From contig JACCGJ010015083.1 of assembly GCA_013407085.1 (NCBI GenBank), positions 28,396-92,395 on the forward strand: a DNA stretch of 64,000 nt. Reading direction: 5' to 3'. The position numbers and the translations under genes are program-made. Source of the DNA: Atriophallophorus winterbourni (lineage: Eukaryota > Platyhelminthes > Trematoda > Plagiorchiida > Microphallidae). A model generated the notes under the pieces. That model did not search any database and was not told the DNA's origin. It was given only the letters and a program-made list of their open reading frames with translations. Positions 11,466 through 22,849 of this stretch are shown piece after piece (positions within the stretch are counted from its first letter, which is position 1; each line of letters starts with the position of its first letter).

Positions 11466-11805
11466 GTATGGTATGGTATGAAAGCACTAGCCTGATCCAG
11501 GCAAAGTGCCGCACAGTCAGAGAATGCACGTGGGCTATGATACTGCCTACTTCGGTGTAGGCAACCGGGTAGTATCATGCCTACGTTCAACGATGCCGAT
11601 GACAACGCTTTGTACCCCCCCTCGCTTTGTACATCTCATTGTTTATGTTGAACGGCACTATATCTGTATCAGATTGTGCAAATATAATAATAATAATAAT
11701 AATAATATGATACTGTCAGGCTGCCCAAGTCCAGACGGATATAAGGGGAAATTGAAGTGCGATTTCAGCGCGGCCCACCACCGGTAGCAGATCAATTTAC
11801 TACAA
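11466..11805 (+). repeat. ~210-bp repeat split by a small insertion
   Basis: The first half (AGCCTGATCCAGGCAAAGTG onward) ends at TATGATACTG (11,536-11,545). The second half resumes at the same TATGATACTG (11,706-11,715) and continues to the ACCGGTAGCAGATCAATTTA block. The repeat was therefore already present when the 160-bp insert arrived. Confidence 0.65.
11546..11705 (+). mobile_element. 160-bp retroposon with AAT tail and 10-bp target duplication
   Basis: The insert is flanked by exact TATGATACTG duplications and ends in an AAT run, as expected for a severely 5'-truncated non-LTR retrotransposon or a SINE. Its first 40 bp, with the flanking duplication, form an inverted repeat (ATGATACTGCCTAC against GTAGGC and AGTATCAT). 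No coding function remains. Confidence 0.6.
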
Positions 11806-11854
11806 TGGAACAATGGTTTATTGCAGTAAAAAAGCGTACAAGCTTAAAATAACC

Positions 11855-12262
11855 GCAGTATTCGGCGTGTGCGCTACGACTTGCTGCTAACTCGTCGTAT
11901 ATTACTGGGAGCTTATGGTGACGAGCAGCGCGAGTTTTTCCCTCTCGTGACGGACTCAAGAACCCGTGGCCATGCTCTAAAGCTTCAAAAGCAAAGGACA
12001 CTACGCCTATCACAGGGATTCACGCTCTCAACGAGAATTGTTAACTTGTGGAATGCGCTTCCGGAAGAGGTTATCTCAGCGAGCTCTGAAAACCAATTCA
12101 AGCGACTTTTGGATAAGGTGTTGCCTGTAATCACGGCGAAGCTGAACAACGCTGGACAGGATTTCTTCAACTGGGGTTCTCCTGGACTATGTTGCTGATA
12201 TAAAGAGATGCGGCTTACAAGGGCTTGACCCCCTGTCGTCTATCAAGAAGAAGAAGAAGAAA
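11855..12262 (+). pseudogene. CR1-like element, C-terminal RT fragment and 3' end
   Basis: The frame encodes RYDLLLTRRILL, then a SRTRGHALKLQ block and a NLWNALPEEV block. These are the typical C-terminal end of CR1-like ORF2 and match the element at 37,243 closely in order and spacing. It is followed by a GTCGTCTATC-type 3' UTR and an AAG-repeat tail near 12,245-12,262. The 5' end is missing, as in truncated retrotransposition products. Confidence 0.75.
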
Positions 12263-12308
12263 GCAAGCAAAAGTGAAAAATATGAAGCGAGTGTCATAAG
12301 AGGATAAT

Positions 12309-12401
12309 AGAGCAATAGTTTTTGTGGCGTAAAAGCATAGCTTAAAAAACCACAGGGTGTTATATACAGTGCGGTGAAAATAAAACAGGGAGTATCATCT
12401 A

Positions 12402-12434
<33 letters not shown>

Positions 12435-12880
12435 TAGATATATAGATATATATATATATATATATACACAATCATTTAAAAATGAAAAAGTGCCACCCTG
12501 AAAAAGTACCACCCATATAGCGGGCCACACTCGCTTGGAAATTGCGTCTTCCGGAATTTGCGAGGCGGTAGCAGGGGAAACGGAGGCATCGTCGTTGCGT
12601 TAGACCTGTAAACAAGTGAAACAGAAAGTTAAATGGAGTACGTGCTAGGCATCAAGGGATTTTGTAATGCACAATTGCACATCTGTGCAGTACAAGTCCC
12701 GCGTATTTCCGCTTGCAATAGTCAATAGTTTATTACGGTATAAAAGCGGGGAGCTTGTACAAACCGCAGGGTGGATTGTGCAGTGGATCGAAAAGAAAAG
12801 AATAGTAAAATGTTCGAGTTTCCAAGGCCTTATAGCGGGCCACATTCGCGTTAACCTGCACGATCAGTGGATTTTTGTGG
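12309..12880 (-). mobile_element. CR1-like 3' UTR fragments, antisense
   Basis: Two stretches (about 12,309-12,620 and 12,700-12,880) match, in reverse orientation, the 3' UTR that follows the CR1 fragment at 25,141-25,740. Shared blocks include ATTGCGTCTTCC, GCGGTAGC and GTGGATCGAAAA. A TA microsatellite interrupts the first. No coding sequence survives. Confidence 0.5.
12403..12468. repeat. TA/GATA microsatellite
   Basis: About 65 bp of TA dinucleotides with interspersed GATA units. Confidence 0.9.
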
Positions 12881-12887
12881 CATTTGG

Positions 12888-12987
12888 ACATATGGAAGCA
12901 CAAGCCTGATCCAGGCAAAGTGCCGCACAGTCAGAGACTGTACGTGGGCTAAGATACTGTCAGGTTGCCCCGGCCTAGACAGATATG
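12888..12987 (+). repeat. ~210-bp repeat, first half only
   Basis: A well-conserved first half (AAGCCTGATCCAGGCAAAGT onward) runs to the CCTAGACAGATATGAG block, where it meets the 3' end of the minus-strand CR1-like element. Confidence 0.65.
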
Positions 12988-13292
12988 AGGGGGGGATAGA
13001 CAGGTAGGGCGTCAACCCGGGACACCGCTACCCACCACATCCTCCGGAACAGGGTCAGCTGAGACTGCGTGCGCTTGGACTTCCGATACTGGGATATTGG
13101 GTCTCAAGAAGTTTCGGCAGTTCAGCAAAGTGGTCGAAGGGAAATGTGATCCATATTTTCTGGGACGGGAAACGCTGTGGAAAGAGGGAAAGATATGGTG
13201 CAGTATCACAGAGAATATAAGCGTAAAAAAGGATAATTAAGAATTGTGTATCGTCTGATAAAAATGGAGGTCAAGGCGTTTTTTAAAAATAA

Positions 13293-15915
13293 TTAGGGAT
13301 GGGGCAGAAATAACCGAAAGGGGTAGTGCGTTCCAAGCACGAGGAATCCGGACGGCAAAGGAGTATCTGCGCAGTCCAATCTACTATGCAGATGAGTTAA
13401 CTTCAAGTGATGACCACGATTTGCTGAGTATGGGGCCATTTTAAGCATACCCCTACCTGGGTGAGTTTCTTCCGTCAATATCCGATACGCAAGGATCAGA
13501 TCGCCTCGGATACGACGATAGTTTGTAGAGAATAATTGTAGAGTCGTAAGACGTTCCTCATAGCTGACGGAGCTAAGCCCCTTGACAAGCTGGATCGATT
13601 GTTCCGAACGCACGTTTTAAAAGCCCAACGTTTCTATTTGCCACGGTTGAAGCTCTACTACACTGAGCAGAGCAGCCTAAGTCATTTTGTATAATCACCC
13701 CAAGATCTTTTTCTTGCATCGTGACAGCGAGCATCTTGCCACCCAGATTATAGCCAGGGTCGCCAGGAAGACGAATGCGTAATGCGTGGCATTTGTCAGT
13801 TGAATGGTATGCGATTGATCGTAGACCATGCGTGTAATGAATCCAGGTCGAATTGAAGTTTCCTTGTATCGCTGGGTGAGTTGATGACCAGCCAAATCTT
13901 GATATCATCCGCGAAAAGGAGAAATGGTGATTCGACGTACCCACCGATGTAGTTGATAAATATCAAAAATAAACGCGGGCCAAGAACGGACCCCTGAGGT
14001 ACTCCGCACTGAATTGGGAATGGCTCTGAAAGGGTCTGTCTAACACGCACCCGAAGGTTTCGCGAACGTAGGAATTCAGCAACCCAGGACAGCAACACGG
14101 GTGGAATACCCAATGCTTGCAGCTTGTGAAGCAATATCGCATGGTCAACTCGGTCAAATGCCTTAGAGAAATCCAAGTAAATGACGTCCATACCCTGACC
14201 TTCGTCAGCAGCTTTAGTCCAGTAGTCTCTGGCTAAAAGCAAATTTGTGGTACAAGAATGCCCTTTACGAAATCCATGTTGTTCTGCAGCGATGAAATAG
14301 GAACTATTCACAAAAGCCATAATTTCATCGGCAACAATGGCTTCCATCACCTTGGATAACACTGGGAGAAGGGTGACTGGACGGTAATTGGCAGGATCAA
14401 TACGGCTTCCACCTTTGAAAATGGGAGTGATGATACCTTCCTTCCAACCAGTAGGGACTTCAGAGTTATCCATCAATTTTTTTGAAATAAGCCGCGAGAG
14501 GTTCGCAAAGTTGATCGGCAACTGCGCACAATGCTTTCGGTGTGATACAGTCGATACTCGGTGATGAGTTGAGTCGAAGTTGCGTGATTTTTTCCCGAAC
14601 TTTGCTGGCAGAAAACATAATACAAGAAGGTTGAGATAATGGGGTCAAAAGCATGGGGAAAATTAGAGAGGGGTTTTGGAAAATCGGCATGTAATGTGAT
14701 CTTAAAACATTTGCCGCATCCTTTGATGTCGTCGTGGAACCTATACTGGTGGTAAGTGAAAAGATACCAATCTGAAACTTCCGTTTATTGTTGATAAATT
14801 TGTACAAGAGCTTATTGTTTTCCAGGAATTGACGGTGAGTTTACTTTGATAATCAAATTTATCCTGGCGCACCAGTCCCTGCAATGATTTCGTAATTTTC
14901 TGTAACACTCCCAATCATTTGGCAGTTGTGTCAGTTTGAACTCAGTCCACGCAGCATTTCTGCGGCACATCCATTTACGAGTTCTGCTCCGAATGAAGGT
15001 GTCGGTGGTTTTTCGCAGGACGGGTTTTGAGACTGAAGAAAGCTCTAGCATCTGGTGTCACTTGGTAACAAAATTTTGCCAAACTGAATCCGGACCGTCC
15101 TCTAACATGAAATCGAAGCTATTGGCGGCTACAACGTCATAGAAAATGCCGTAGTCAGTGACCGTCCGTAACTGAGAGTCCTCATGGTTGAGGTAGTTAG
15201 CATAGCACACAAAGTCAAAAGTTAAAACTATATGGTCGCTTTTGCCTAACGGAGTTTCACTCGAGATTTCCTCAATCATCAACTCCTCATTCGTCAGTAA
15301 GAGGTCCAATAGAGAAGGCGTGTCAGTTCCACGAAAACGTGTCGGTTCGGTCACGTGATTATACAAAGGGTGACTTCCTATCAGTTCACGCAGCTCCCAA
15401 GCAAAAGTATCGCGGGAGAGTTCAACAGTCAAACTGGGTGAATTGAAATCTCCCATCAACAAGACGTGACTATGTTGCATTGATAAGGCGAATCGCAAGG
15501 AGTGTAATAGGTTTACATCAGCAACAGGTTGAGCATTTGGTGGGCGGTAGATCACAGCCAGTAGAGCAGAGTCACTGTTTCTAAGCTGCAAGCGGCACCA
15601 TAGTGAATCTATGGTTTGCAGATGAATGTGAGATAGTGGTTCACAGTGGAGTGAGGAGTTATGGTACAAAAGAACTCCACCACCCTTGGTGGGACGATCT
15701 TTCCGAATGACAATCATACCAGGAAGTGAAATTTCGGCGTCTGCAACGGAAGATGATAACCATGTCTCAGTCACAGCTATCACGTCGAAGCGTTGAGCAG
15801 CGTGTCGAAGACGAAGTTCAGGAAGTTTACTGAGTGGGCCTTGGGCGTTCGCATAGAAACACTTCAGGCTCTCGCGCGATAGGGCGGAGTCTGCAGGGTT
15901 GTTTTGGGCGTCCAT
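13293..15915 (-). pseudogene. CR1-like ORF2: endonuclease and reverse transcriptase, frame-broken
   Basis: The first segment (15,915-15,058) is an APE-type endonuclease with the VTETWLS, IYRPPN, MGDFNSP and SDHIVLTF motifs. After several frame changes near 15,055, 14,810 and 14,490, the segment 14,521-13,796 carries the reverse transcriptase core: NYRPVTLLP, LDFSKAFDRVDH, GVPQGSVLGP and the FADD catalytic box. Two further overlapping frames to 13,293 give the C-terminal region. The enzyme would nick target DNA and copy its own RNA; the multiple shifts make this copy non-functional. Confidence 0.85.
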
Positions 15916-16080
15916 TACGCCGATCCTAATAGGACCGGATAGCTTAAGTTTTTTGAGGCATCAACACATTTATCGGCAGAATCACACTGAAGCTTGTCGA
16001 TTCGCTTTTTATCAAGGGCAGAACGGAGGCGAACCTCGGAAGGTGCAAAACGTTTGTATCAGTACCAACTCTGTAACGCA

Positions 16081-17282
16081 TCATTCACCATGGATTCTGA
16101 TTGAAAAGTTACTTTGAGTATGCGGGGCCCAGAGCCCTTGTAACTGGGGGAAACAGGTAAACGTTTCAAACCAATCGTCAGTGTCCGTGATTTTAATTTG
16201 TTGTTGTATGAAACGCCACTGCTCGCAGTCGTGTGTAGTGTTTTTATTGGCATCATCGTCATTTAGTTCTGGAACGCCATGAATAAAAACGCTTTTCTTG
16301 TCATTCTCCAACTTCCAGTTGAAGTTCGTTTCTTTCTTGGCTTGTCGCTCAGCCCATGACACGTCCGGAAATATGCGGATGGGTGAATTGCTGTTGCGCA
16401 AAGTGTATGCATAGAGTAAGACGGATTCAACATCCTCCAAGGATGTTAGGGTGATTCGCAATAGTCTAGGCTCGCCAATATGTAATGATTTATGATGCCT
16501 GGACAGACGTACAATGTTCCCGGCCTCTACAGAAACCTTCATTGAGTCACATATCGTCTGCCACTGTTGTGCATCTTGCACCTGGCGAGTTTTGAAACAA
16601 GGCGATTTGCCTCTGGCACATTGGTGCATATCACGGTTAGCACCTCATTGCAACGGGAGCTTGTTGCGGTGGCCACTTTCGTCACTGCTGTGAATTTGGC
16701 ACGAGTGTTGTCTTTTGCAATCCCCGGAATCGTATGTACGGGTGTGTACTTAGAACCAGTGGAGATCGCTGCAGAAGCAGCAGTTGTAGCAAATGTCATC
16801 GGTGTTTCAGTTACAGATGAGATTCCAGCAACCAACGACCCAAATGTGTGCTTCACTTTCGGGACGGAAGGAACAGCAACCCTTTTCAACTCGGACTGTT
16901 GACGAGTACACAGAGAACCATGGCTGTTTTCTAACCGGTGCAGTCTACTTTCAAGAGATGCGATTTTCTTAGACTGTTGGTCTAACAACGATAGCAGACA
17001 ACGGACAGTTGGGTTTATCGAGCATGCTGCACAGAGCCAAAGCTTACTTGCGTTTTGTTTGTGTTCATTAAAAAGAGCGGACGTCAAACCCGAGCAACCA
17101 GGATGAAACCAGGAAGAGCAGATGCTACATTCTATCCCTTCAAGAACAGGGGTGGAACAACTGGCTTTACCGCAATTGACTGTAGCTTCAAGTTCAAGTT
17201 CAAGTTCAAGTTGCACAGGGCTGAAGGTGGCTAAAAGCCAATCACGCGCCCAGATTTCCTTCGACGGTATGCGGTTGAGCAC
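16081..17282 (-). pseudogene. CR1-like ORF1 with PHD-like zinc finger, frame-broken
   Basis: The segment 17,282-16,539 encodes a Leu-Glu repeat, then a Cys4-His-Cys3 arrangement (CGKASC, CSIC, WFHPGC, LCAAC) typical of the PHD finger in CR1 ORF1. A short predicted coiled coil (LLDQQSKKIASLESRLHRLE) follows. A frame change near 16,580 leads to 16,629-16,081, which holds the LLRITLTS and IFPDVSWAERQ blocks usual for the downstream nucleic-acid-binding part of such ORF1 proteins. The product would bind element RNA. Confidence 0.75.
17186..17212 (-). repeat. Hexamer repeat inside CR1 ORF1
   Basis: About four units of CAAGTT/AACTTG encode the alternating Leu-Glu run just before the PHD-like finger. 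It keeps frame, so it could be tolerated length variation in the protein. Confidence 0.8.
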
Positions 17283-17432
17283 CCGGCACTTCGATATCGA
17301 GTATACAGTTCGTACTTTTCACACGTTCTTGCTTCCGAATAACTGGAAAGTAAGGTAGGGTTTCTCTTCACCAGCACGGTGAGAGGTCAGCTATTCAGGA
17401 AACAATGCAATAATATGCGTGAACAATGTGTG

Positions 17433-17532
17433 GTGTATGAAATCACTAACCTAGTTGAGGTAAAGTGAAACACAGTCATAGACTGCATGTGGGCTAATTT
17501 ACTGTCAGGTTGTCCAGGCCTAGACAGATATG
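17433..17532 (+). repeat. ~210-bp repeat, diverged first half
   Basis: The CAGTCATAGACTGCATGTGG and GTCCAGGCCTAGACAGATAT blocks are clear, while the first block is diverged. It lies between two minus-strand CR1-like elements. Confidence 0.6.
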
Positions 17533-17559
17533 ATAAAAATGTAAAAATACGTTTTTTTG

Positions 17560-18290
17560 TTTTTTTTATAAAGTTTTTTTATTAGACAATATGCGGAAAT
17601 ATGATAGACCATTTAACGTCTAATTCCCTTTTAAAGCTCAACACATTTGGGAGGCTTACTATACAATCTGGGAGCTTGTTCCAGAAGTTGACCACACGGT
17701 TGCTGAAAAAGTGCTCACGTGCCAGCAACCTGGGCCTACTCTTAAGAAGTTTCATGGAATTACCTCTTGTAGCTGCTTTAGGTGCAAGTTTAAGGATTTC
17801 AGTAATATTATCACCTGTAAGACCCTTTAGAAGCTTGAAGGCTTTTGGGGTTCAGGAGCTTTTCTACGTGCATTTTGTTGCAGGGGAGAATTCCCAAGAC
17901 TACTCTTAGTAACTTTTGATCTACGAGCAATTATTATCTAGAAAATTTGTTACGAATGAAAAAAACAGATTCAGGAGAGCAAAATTTCACGTTGATTTCA
18001 AATCGCGCGCGAACTTTTTTACAAAGTTCAGTTCAGTTCTGTTCAGTTTGCACAGGACAGTATGTGGCTAACAAGCCAATCGAGCGTCCAGAATTTCTTT
18101 CGGTGGAAAGCTGTAGAGAAGCACCCACCACTGCCAAAACGTATATTCTTTTTGTCTGTTTGGAATCTTCGCCGATCGCGAAGCCAAGAGATTATCCGGG
18201 TTGAACTTAGGAAGCACCGCGTTATAGCCGATGCTGGAAAAAGAAAAAGCAGTTTCTCTTCACCAGCACGGTGAGAGGTTAGCTGAAGTA
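17560..18290 (-). mobile_element. Internally deleted CR1-like element
   Basis: The minus strand starts at about 18,290 with the same CTCTCACC/GGTGAAGAG hairpin and leader as the full element. It continues about 280 bp and then passes directly into the C-terminal ORF2 end (17,930-17,560; blocks ATRGNSMKL and NRVVNFWNKLPD). ORF1, endonuclease and the RT core are absent. The two ends in order suggest one copy with an internal deletion, though two adjacent fragments are possible. Confidence 0.6.
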
Positions 18291-18345
18291 GCATTGTGTA
18301 TAATAAAAATTAAAAAGCACAGAGAACTCTAGCCCTCACTAAATT

Positions 18346-18731
18346 TGTTGTATTTCACACATTTTCTTATTAGCAATTGTTAATTATTGTGACCTTGAAA
18401 ATATATACGTTTTGAATCCAACCAGCGCGGTTCGTTCTCTCTCGCTGTGTCTGAGCCGATTGTGTGAGAACTTGTTTGCAACTGTCTGGACTGACTGCAG
18501 TGAATGTTTGGACTGTGAGAATCATTAACTCTCACGGATCCTCCAACATTTTAGCACCTTCTACACCTTGGATTCCATCATCTCTTGGACTTTTCCTGTG
18601 TGGATTACTTCGCTATCGTTGGACGTTACGGATCTTTATTTGGACATTTGCTCTCTTGGTCTTTCAGTGAGTCCTTTCCATTTTTGCCATTTTTGTGTGT
18701 AGTGCTAGACTTATATTTCTGGTCCACTACA
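18346..18731 (+). repeat. 5' LTR of element 1
   Basis: The 386-bp repeat begins TGTTG and ends CTACA. It would carry promoter and polyadenylation signals of the element. It matches the 3' LTR at an offset of exactly 4,504 bp. Confidence 0.95.
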
Positions 18732-18734
18732 AAT

Positions 18735-18749
18735 TGGTGAGCCCAACGT
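18735..18749 (+). promoter_or_regulatory. Primer-binding site of element 1
   Basis: TGGTGAGCCCAACG follows three bases after the LTR. The same TGGTGAGCCC occurs just after the 5' LTR of element 2 (26,885), supporting a shared tRNA primer. I did not assign the tRNA. Confidence 0.7.
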
Positions 18750-18851
18750 CTACAAATTGATAAACTACTAATTACGAACTGTTTATCCTCAAAGTTTTTC
18801 ATCTGCTTTGGCATAACTTTTCTCATTCTCCAATTTTGATTTTTATACATA

Positions 18852-19664
18852 ATGTCTGACTCCGAAGTCGCTTTTGTCTCTTCTATTGTTAGTTTACCAA
18901 GTTTCAGCATTTCGAATCCTCTTCTATGGTTTGGTCAAGTCGAAGCCATTTTTCGAACCCGTAACGTTAAGTCTCAGCTTGCTATGTATTCTCACATTGT
19001 TCAATCACTACCAATCGATATTGCTGAGGAAGTGAGTGAATTGATTCATACAGTTCCAGAAGACTCCCCGTATGACACTCTTAAGTTAGCTATAATTTCC
19101 AGAACTGGAGTCTCTGAGCAACGAAAACTTGATAAACTTTTCTCTCAAATTGAACTCGGCGACAGAAAGCCTTCACAGCTTCTTCGACACATGCGTCAAC
19201 TTCTTGGTGAACGAAAGATGGATGAGGCGATTTTTCGTCAACTCTGGTTAAAAAACATACCATCGAACGTCAAGCAAATTCTAGCTGCACTCAATTCTTC
19301 CGTCCCCTTAGAAGAACTCGCAGATGCAGCAGACAAGATTTTAGCCGATTCACCTATAACTGTTGCCCCGATTTCCAGACAGTCTCGTGACACTAACGCA
19401 CTAATGGGAGAGCGACTAGATAAACTCGAAGTCCTAATACAGCAGTTTATTCCACCCTCCCGACAGCAACATTCTAAGCCGCATAGAACGTTCCACAATC
19501 GCTCACAGTCAAGATCCCGTCACTCATCATCCCAGCGTCCCCAAAACGATTCAGAAACCTGCTGGTATCACAAACGTTACGGTGATGCAGCTCGTAAGTG
19601 CACCAAGCCTTGTGCTTACGTGTCATCAAAATCTGCATCGGGAAACTTGCAAGCCACTCAGTAA
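18852..19664 (+). CDS. gag: Gag of element 1 with CHCC zinc finger
   Basis: This is an intact 270-residue frame starting at the first ATG after the primer site. It has the [20 protein letters not shown] block, a [14 protein letters not shown] block conserved with element 2, and a basic Ser/Arg/His-rich stretch. Near the C-terminus is a Cys237-x2-His240-x9-Cys250-x3-Cys254 finger. This Cys-His-Cys-Cys order differs from the usual retroviral CCHC knuckle and is the known hallmark of the CsRn1 group. Gag would package element RNA in cytoplasmic particles. Its stop at 19,662 overlaps the start of the pol frame, which lies in a different frame. Confidence 0.9.
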   Translation: MSDSEVAFVSSIVSLPSFSISNPLLWFGQVEAIFRTRNVKSQLAMYSHIVQSLPIDIAEEVSELIHTVPEDSPYDTLKLAIISRTGVSEQRKLDKLFSQIELGDRKPSQLLRHMRQLLGERKMDEAIFRQLWLKNIPSNVKQILAALNSSVPLEELADAADKILADSPITVAPISRQSRDTNALMGERLDKLEVLIQQFIPPSRQQHSKPHRTFHNRSQSRSRHSSSQRPQNDSETCWYHKRYGDAARKCTKPCAYVSSKSASGNLQATQ

Positions 19665-22600
19665 AGACGACGGCTGCAGTTGGCAATTCTTCCCAAAGTC
19701 GTCTACTATTTATTTACGATCCATCAACCTCTCTCCGTTTCCTCATTGACACCGGTGCTGCGATCAGTGTAGTTCCACCATCTGTCAGAGAACGACAAAG
19801 CATATGCTACGCCATTTCTCTGCAGGCTGCCAATGGAAGCGCCATTCAAACATACGGTCGTAAATGCCTTACACTCGACTTGGGCCTTCGACGCCAGTTT
19901 CCGTGGATTTTTGTTATTGCTGACACCCAGTATCCCATTATTGGAGCTGATTTTTTGTCATCCTTTGGCCTCACGGTCAATCTAAAAGACAGAAAACTAC
20001 TAGACAGCATCACAACCCTATCAGTCTCCTGCAACTCATCATCCATTCATTCAGTTGGCATACACCTTTCTCCTCCAACTGACTCTGGTTGTTTTAATAA
20101 CATCCTCGATAAATTTCCTCAATTGACACACCCATCGTCCGACTCCGTAACTGTCAAACACGATGTGGTTCATTCGATTGATACAACAGGTCTGCCCATT
20201 TCTGCACGTCCACGCCGTTTAGCTCCCGACAAACTGAAAGCAGCAAAGGCCGAATTTGAACACATGCTTCAGCTTGGCACAATTCGTCCGTCCAACAGCT
20301 GCTGGTCATCACCTCTCCATCTTGTTCCAAAGAAATCTACAGGTGATTGGAGACCATGCGGTGACTATCGTGCACTGAACGCCCACACCGTCCCAGACCG
20401 TTACCCTATCCCACACATCCATGATTTTTCTTCTAATCTTTACGGGAAAACAATTTTTTCTAAAATCGACCTTGTGCGTGCATATCATCACATCCCCATT
20501 GCCGAATGCGATATCAAGAAGACTGCCATCACTACTCCTTTTGGTCTCTTCGAATTCGTTCGCATGCCATTTGGCTTACGTAATGCAGCACAGACATTCC
20601 AGCGTTTCATGGATCATGTCGTCAGAGGTCTCGATTTTGTTTTTGTCTACATAGATGATGTTTTAATTGCTAGTTCCTCGTCAGAAGAACACAAGCGTCA
20701 TCTATCTCTTGTTTTTGAACGTTTTTCTGATTTTGGACTCAACATCAACCCTTCAAAATGTCTCTTTGGTGTAAATTCTCTTGAGTTTCTTGGACATCAC
20801 ATTGATGCTCACTCAATCACCCCCTTAGCATCTAAAGTGGCTGCCATAAAGGATTTTCCTATCCCCACTTCCATTAAACAGTTGCAACGTTTTCTCGGTA
20901 TGATAAACTATTACCGTCGTTTTTTGCCTCATTGCTCGAACGTGCTTCATCCGCTGACCAACCTGTTACGTGGATCAAAGAAAGAATTATCTTTCGACTC
21001 GGAAGCACTTACTGCATTCGAATCAGCAAAAGAAGCTGTTGGCAATGCAACTGCCCTTATTCATTTGAATACTGATCCCACTACCCGTCTCATTTTAACT
21101 ACAGACGCCTCTAATTTTGCAGCTGGAGCAGTTCTTCAGCAACTCATAGATAATGACTTGCAACCATTATCATTTTTTCTCAAAAATTTTCACCGACACA
21201 ATCGAACTACAGCGCATTCGGCCGAGAACTTCTTGCTATATACCTCGCCATCCGACATTTCCGACATCTGTTAGAGGGTCATACATTTACCGTGCTAACG
21301 GATCACAAACCTCTGGTATATGCAATCCGATCTCGCCATGACAGACATTCTCCTCGTGAAATCCGACAACTTGATTTCATCTCACAGTTTACGACAGACA
21401 TTCGCCACATTTCCGGTACTTCAAATGTTGTCGCAGATTGTCTATCTCGCCCAGGAGTAGATGCCATTATTCCGGCCAATGTTAGCCTAGAAGCCATTGC
21501 TGTAGAGCAACGTCGTGAAGATTTTTCGTCTGAAGCTGATTCTTTCCAGTCTATCAAACTGACACCCATGCCTTTGCCCTTCTCAGAAGAAACTATTTTG
21601 TGTGACACTTCCAATCATGTCATACGTCCATTTATCCCCTTTTCTCTTCGCAGAGCCATTTTTGATCATTTGCACTCGATTTCTCACCCTGGAATTCGTG
21701 CAACTACTGCGTTGATTGCGTCTCGTTTTGTTTGGCCTGGCATGAATCAGGATATTCGCCAGTGGGCAAGATCCTGCATTCAATGTCAACGTAATAAAGT
21801 TCATAGACATACAACTACTAGTCCCGGACAGTTTCCTAACCCCGAAGCTCGTTTTTCGCATGTTCACCTAGACTTAGTTGGTCCTCTTCCCTCTTCAAAC
21901 AACTTCACCTACATTTTGACTGCTGTTGACCGGTATACCCGATGGCCCATCGCCGTTCCTATTTCTGATATTTCTTCAGAGTCTGTTGCTCGTGCTTTCA
22001 TTCAGCATTGGGTAGCAAACTTCGGTGCACCTGCTATCGTTACCACTGATCGTGGAGCTCAATTTCAATCTTCTCTATTTCGTGATCTCTCAGCATTCCT
22101 TGGTTGCCAACATATTCGCACTACGGCATATCACCCATCTGCTAACGGTTTAGTTGAACGATTCCATCGACAATTGAAAGCCGCTTTAGCCTGCCAAGTT
22201 GACCCGAGTAAGTGGGCCGAAAACCTTCCACTTGTCCTTCTTGGATTACGTACATGCATTAAAGAAGATTTAAAATGTTCTCCCGCACAATTGGTTTACG
22301 GTTCATCCTTATCATTGCCTGGTGATTTTGTCAGTCCTCTTAAACATTTTCCACCCGTTTCTGACCTCATTTCCCGGTTACGCAATTTTGTTTCTCGTTT
22401 ACGATACCAACCTCCTCGTACTTCCACGCCTTCAATCTATAAACACCCCGACTTAGATACGTGCGACTTCGTCTTTGTGCGTCGTGATACCATAAGCAAA
22501 TCATTGCAACCACGTTATCATGGTCCACATCAAGTCATCTCACGCCAAGACAAACATTTCGTGTTAGATATCAACGGTCGCCGTGATACCGTCTCAGTTG

Positions 22601-22812
22601 ATCGATTGAAGCCTTACTTTGTTGAACAATCTTCCCACGTTTTGCCCCAGCCAACAACCTCCGCATCACACTCCGACAGTTTTCAACTGAATTCAAAGCC
22701 CGTTCCCACGCCCGATGCTACATTACCAGTTGAGCCTGTTCCCACGGTTGCGAGTCGCAGTGGTAGGCGCGTCAGGTTCCCACAGCATTTGAACGATTAT
22801 GAGTGTGAGTGA
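19650..22812 (+). pseudogene. pol: Pol of element 1: protease, RT, RNase H, integrase; one frame shift
   Basis: In order: aspartic protease with FLIDTGA (about 19,740), reverse transcriptase with [15 protein letters not shown] and the YIDD box at 20,648, RNase H starting TTDAS (about 21,100), and integrase from about 21,660. The integrase has an HHCC zinc domain (ending CIQCQR), a DDE core (DLVGPLP, TTDRGAQF, YHPSANGLVERFHR) and a C-terminal RYHGPHQV block. The reading frame changes once between about 21,170 and 21,240, within or just after a T-run, which stops the first frame at 21,274. The rest is open to 22,812. A single indel there, or a sequencing error in a homopolymer, would account for it. 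Confidence 0.9.
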
Positions 22813-22849
22813 TATTTCGAGCCTATTGTACGCTCTGGGAGGGGAGTAT

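Larger units (their letters stand above)
12990..17390 (-). mobile_element. CR1-like non-LTR retrotransposon, nearly full length, decayed
   Basis: Read from 17,390 downward, the element has a 5' UTR opening with a CTCTCACC/GGTGAAGAG hairpin, ORF1 with a PHD-like finger, ORF2 with endonuclease and reverse transcriptase, and a C-rich 3' UTR ending near 12,990. Domain order and motifs place it in the CR1 group. Several frame changes break both ORFs, so it should be inactive. The 3' limit is approximate because no clear tail or target duplication was found. Confidence 0.8.

Noticed and set aside
12187..12471. Minus-strand frame rich in Tyr-Ile repeats
   Set aside because: It is a translation of the TA/GATA microsatellite and flanking CR1 3' UTR, not a gene.
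16567..16902. Plus-strand 111-codon frame
   Set aside because: It is antisense to CR1 ORF1 and has no features of its own.
17364..17390. CR1 5' hairpin as a hammerhead or HDV-like ribozyme
   Set aside because: The hammerhead core (CTGATGA and GAAA in position) and an HDV-type double pseudoknot start were looked for by eye and not found.
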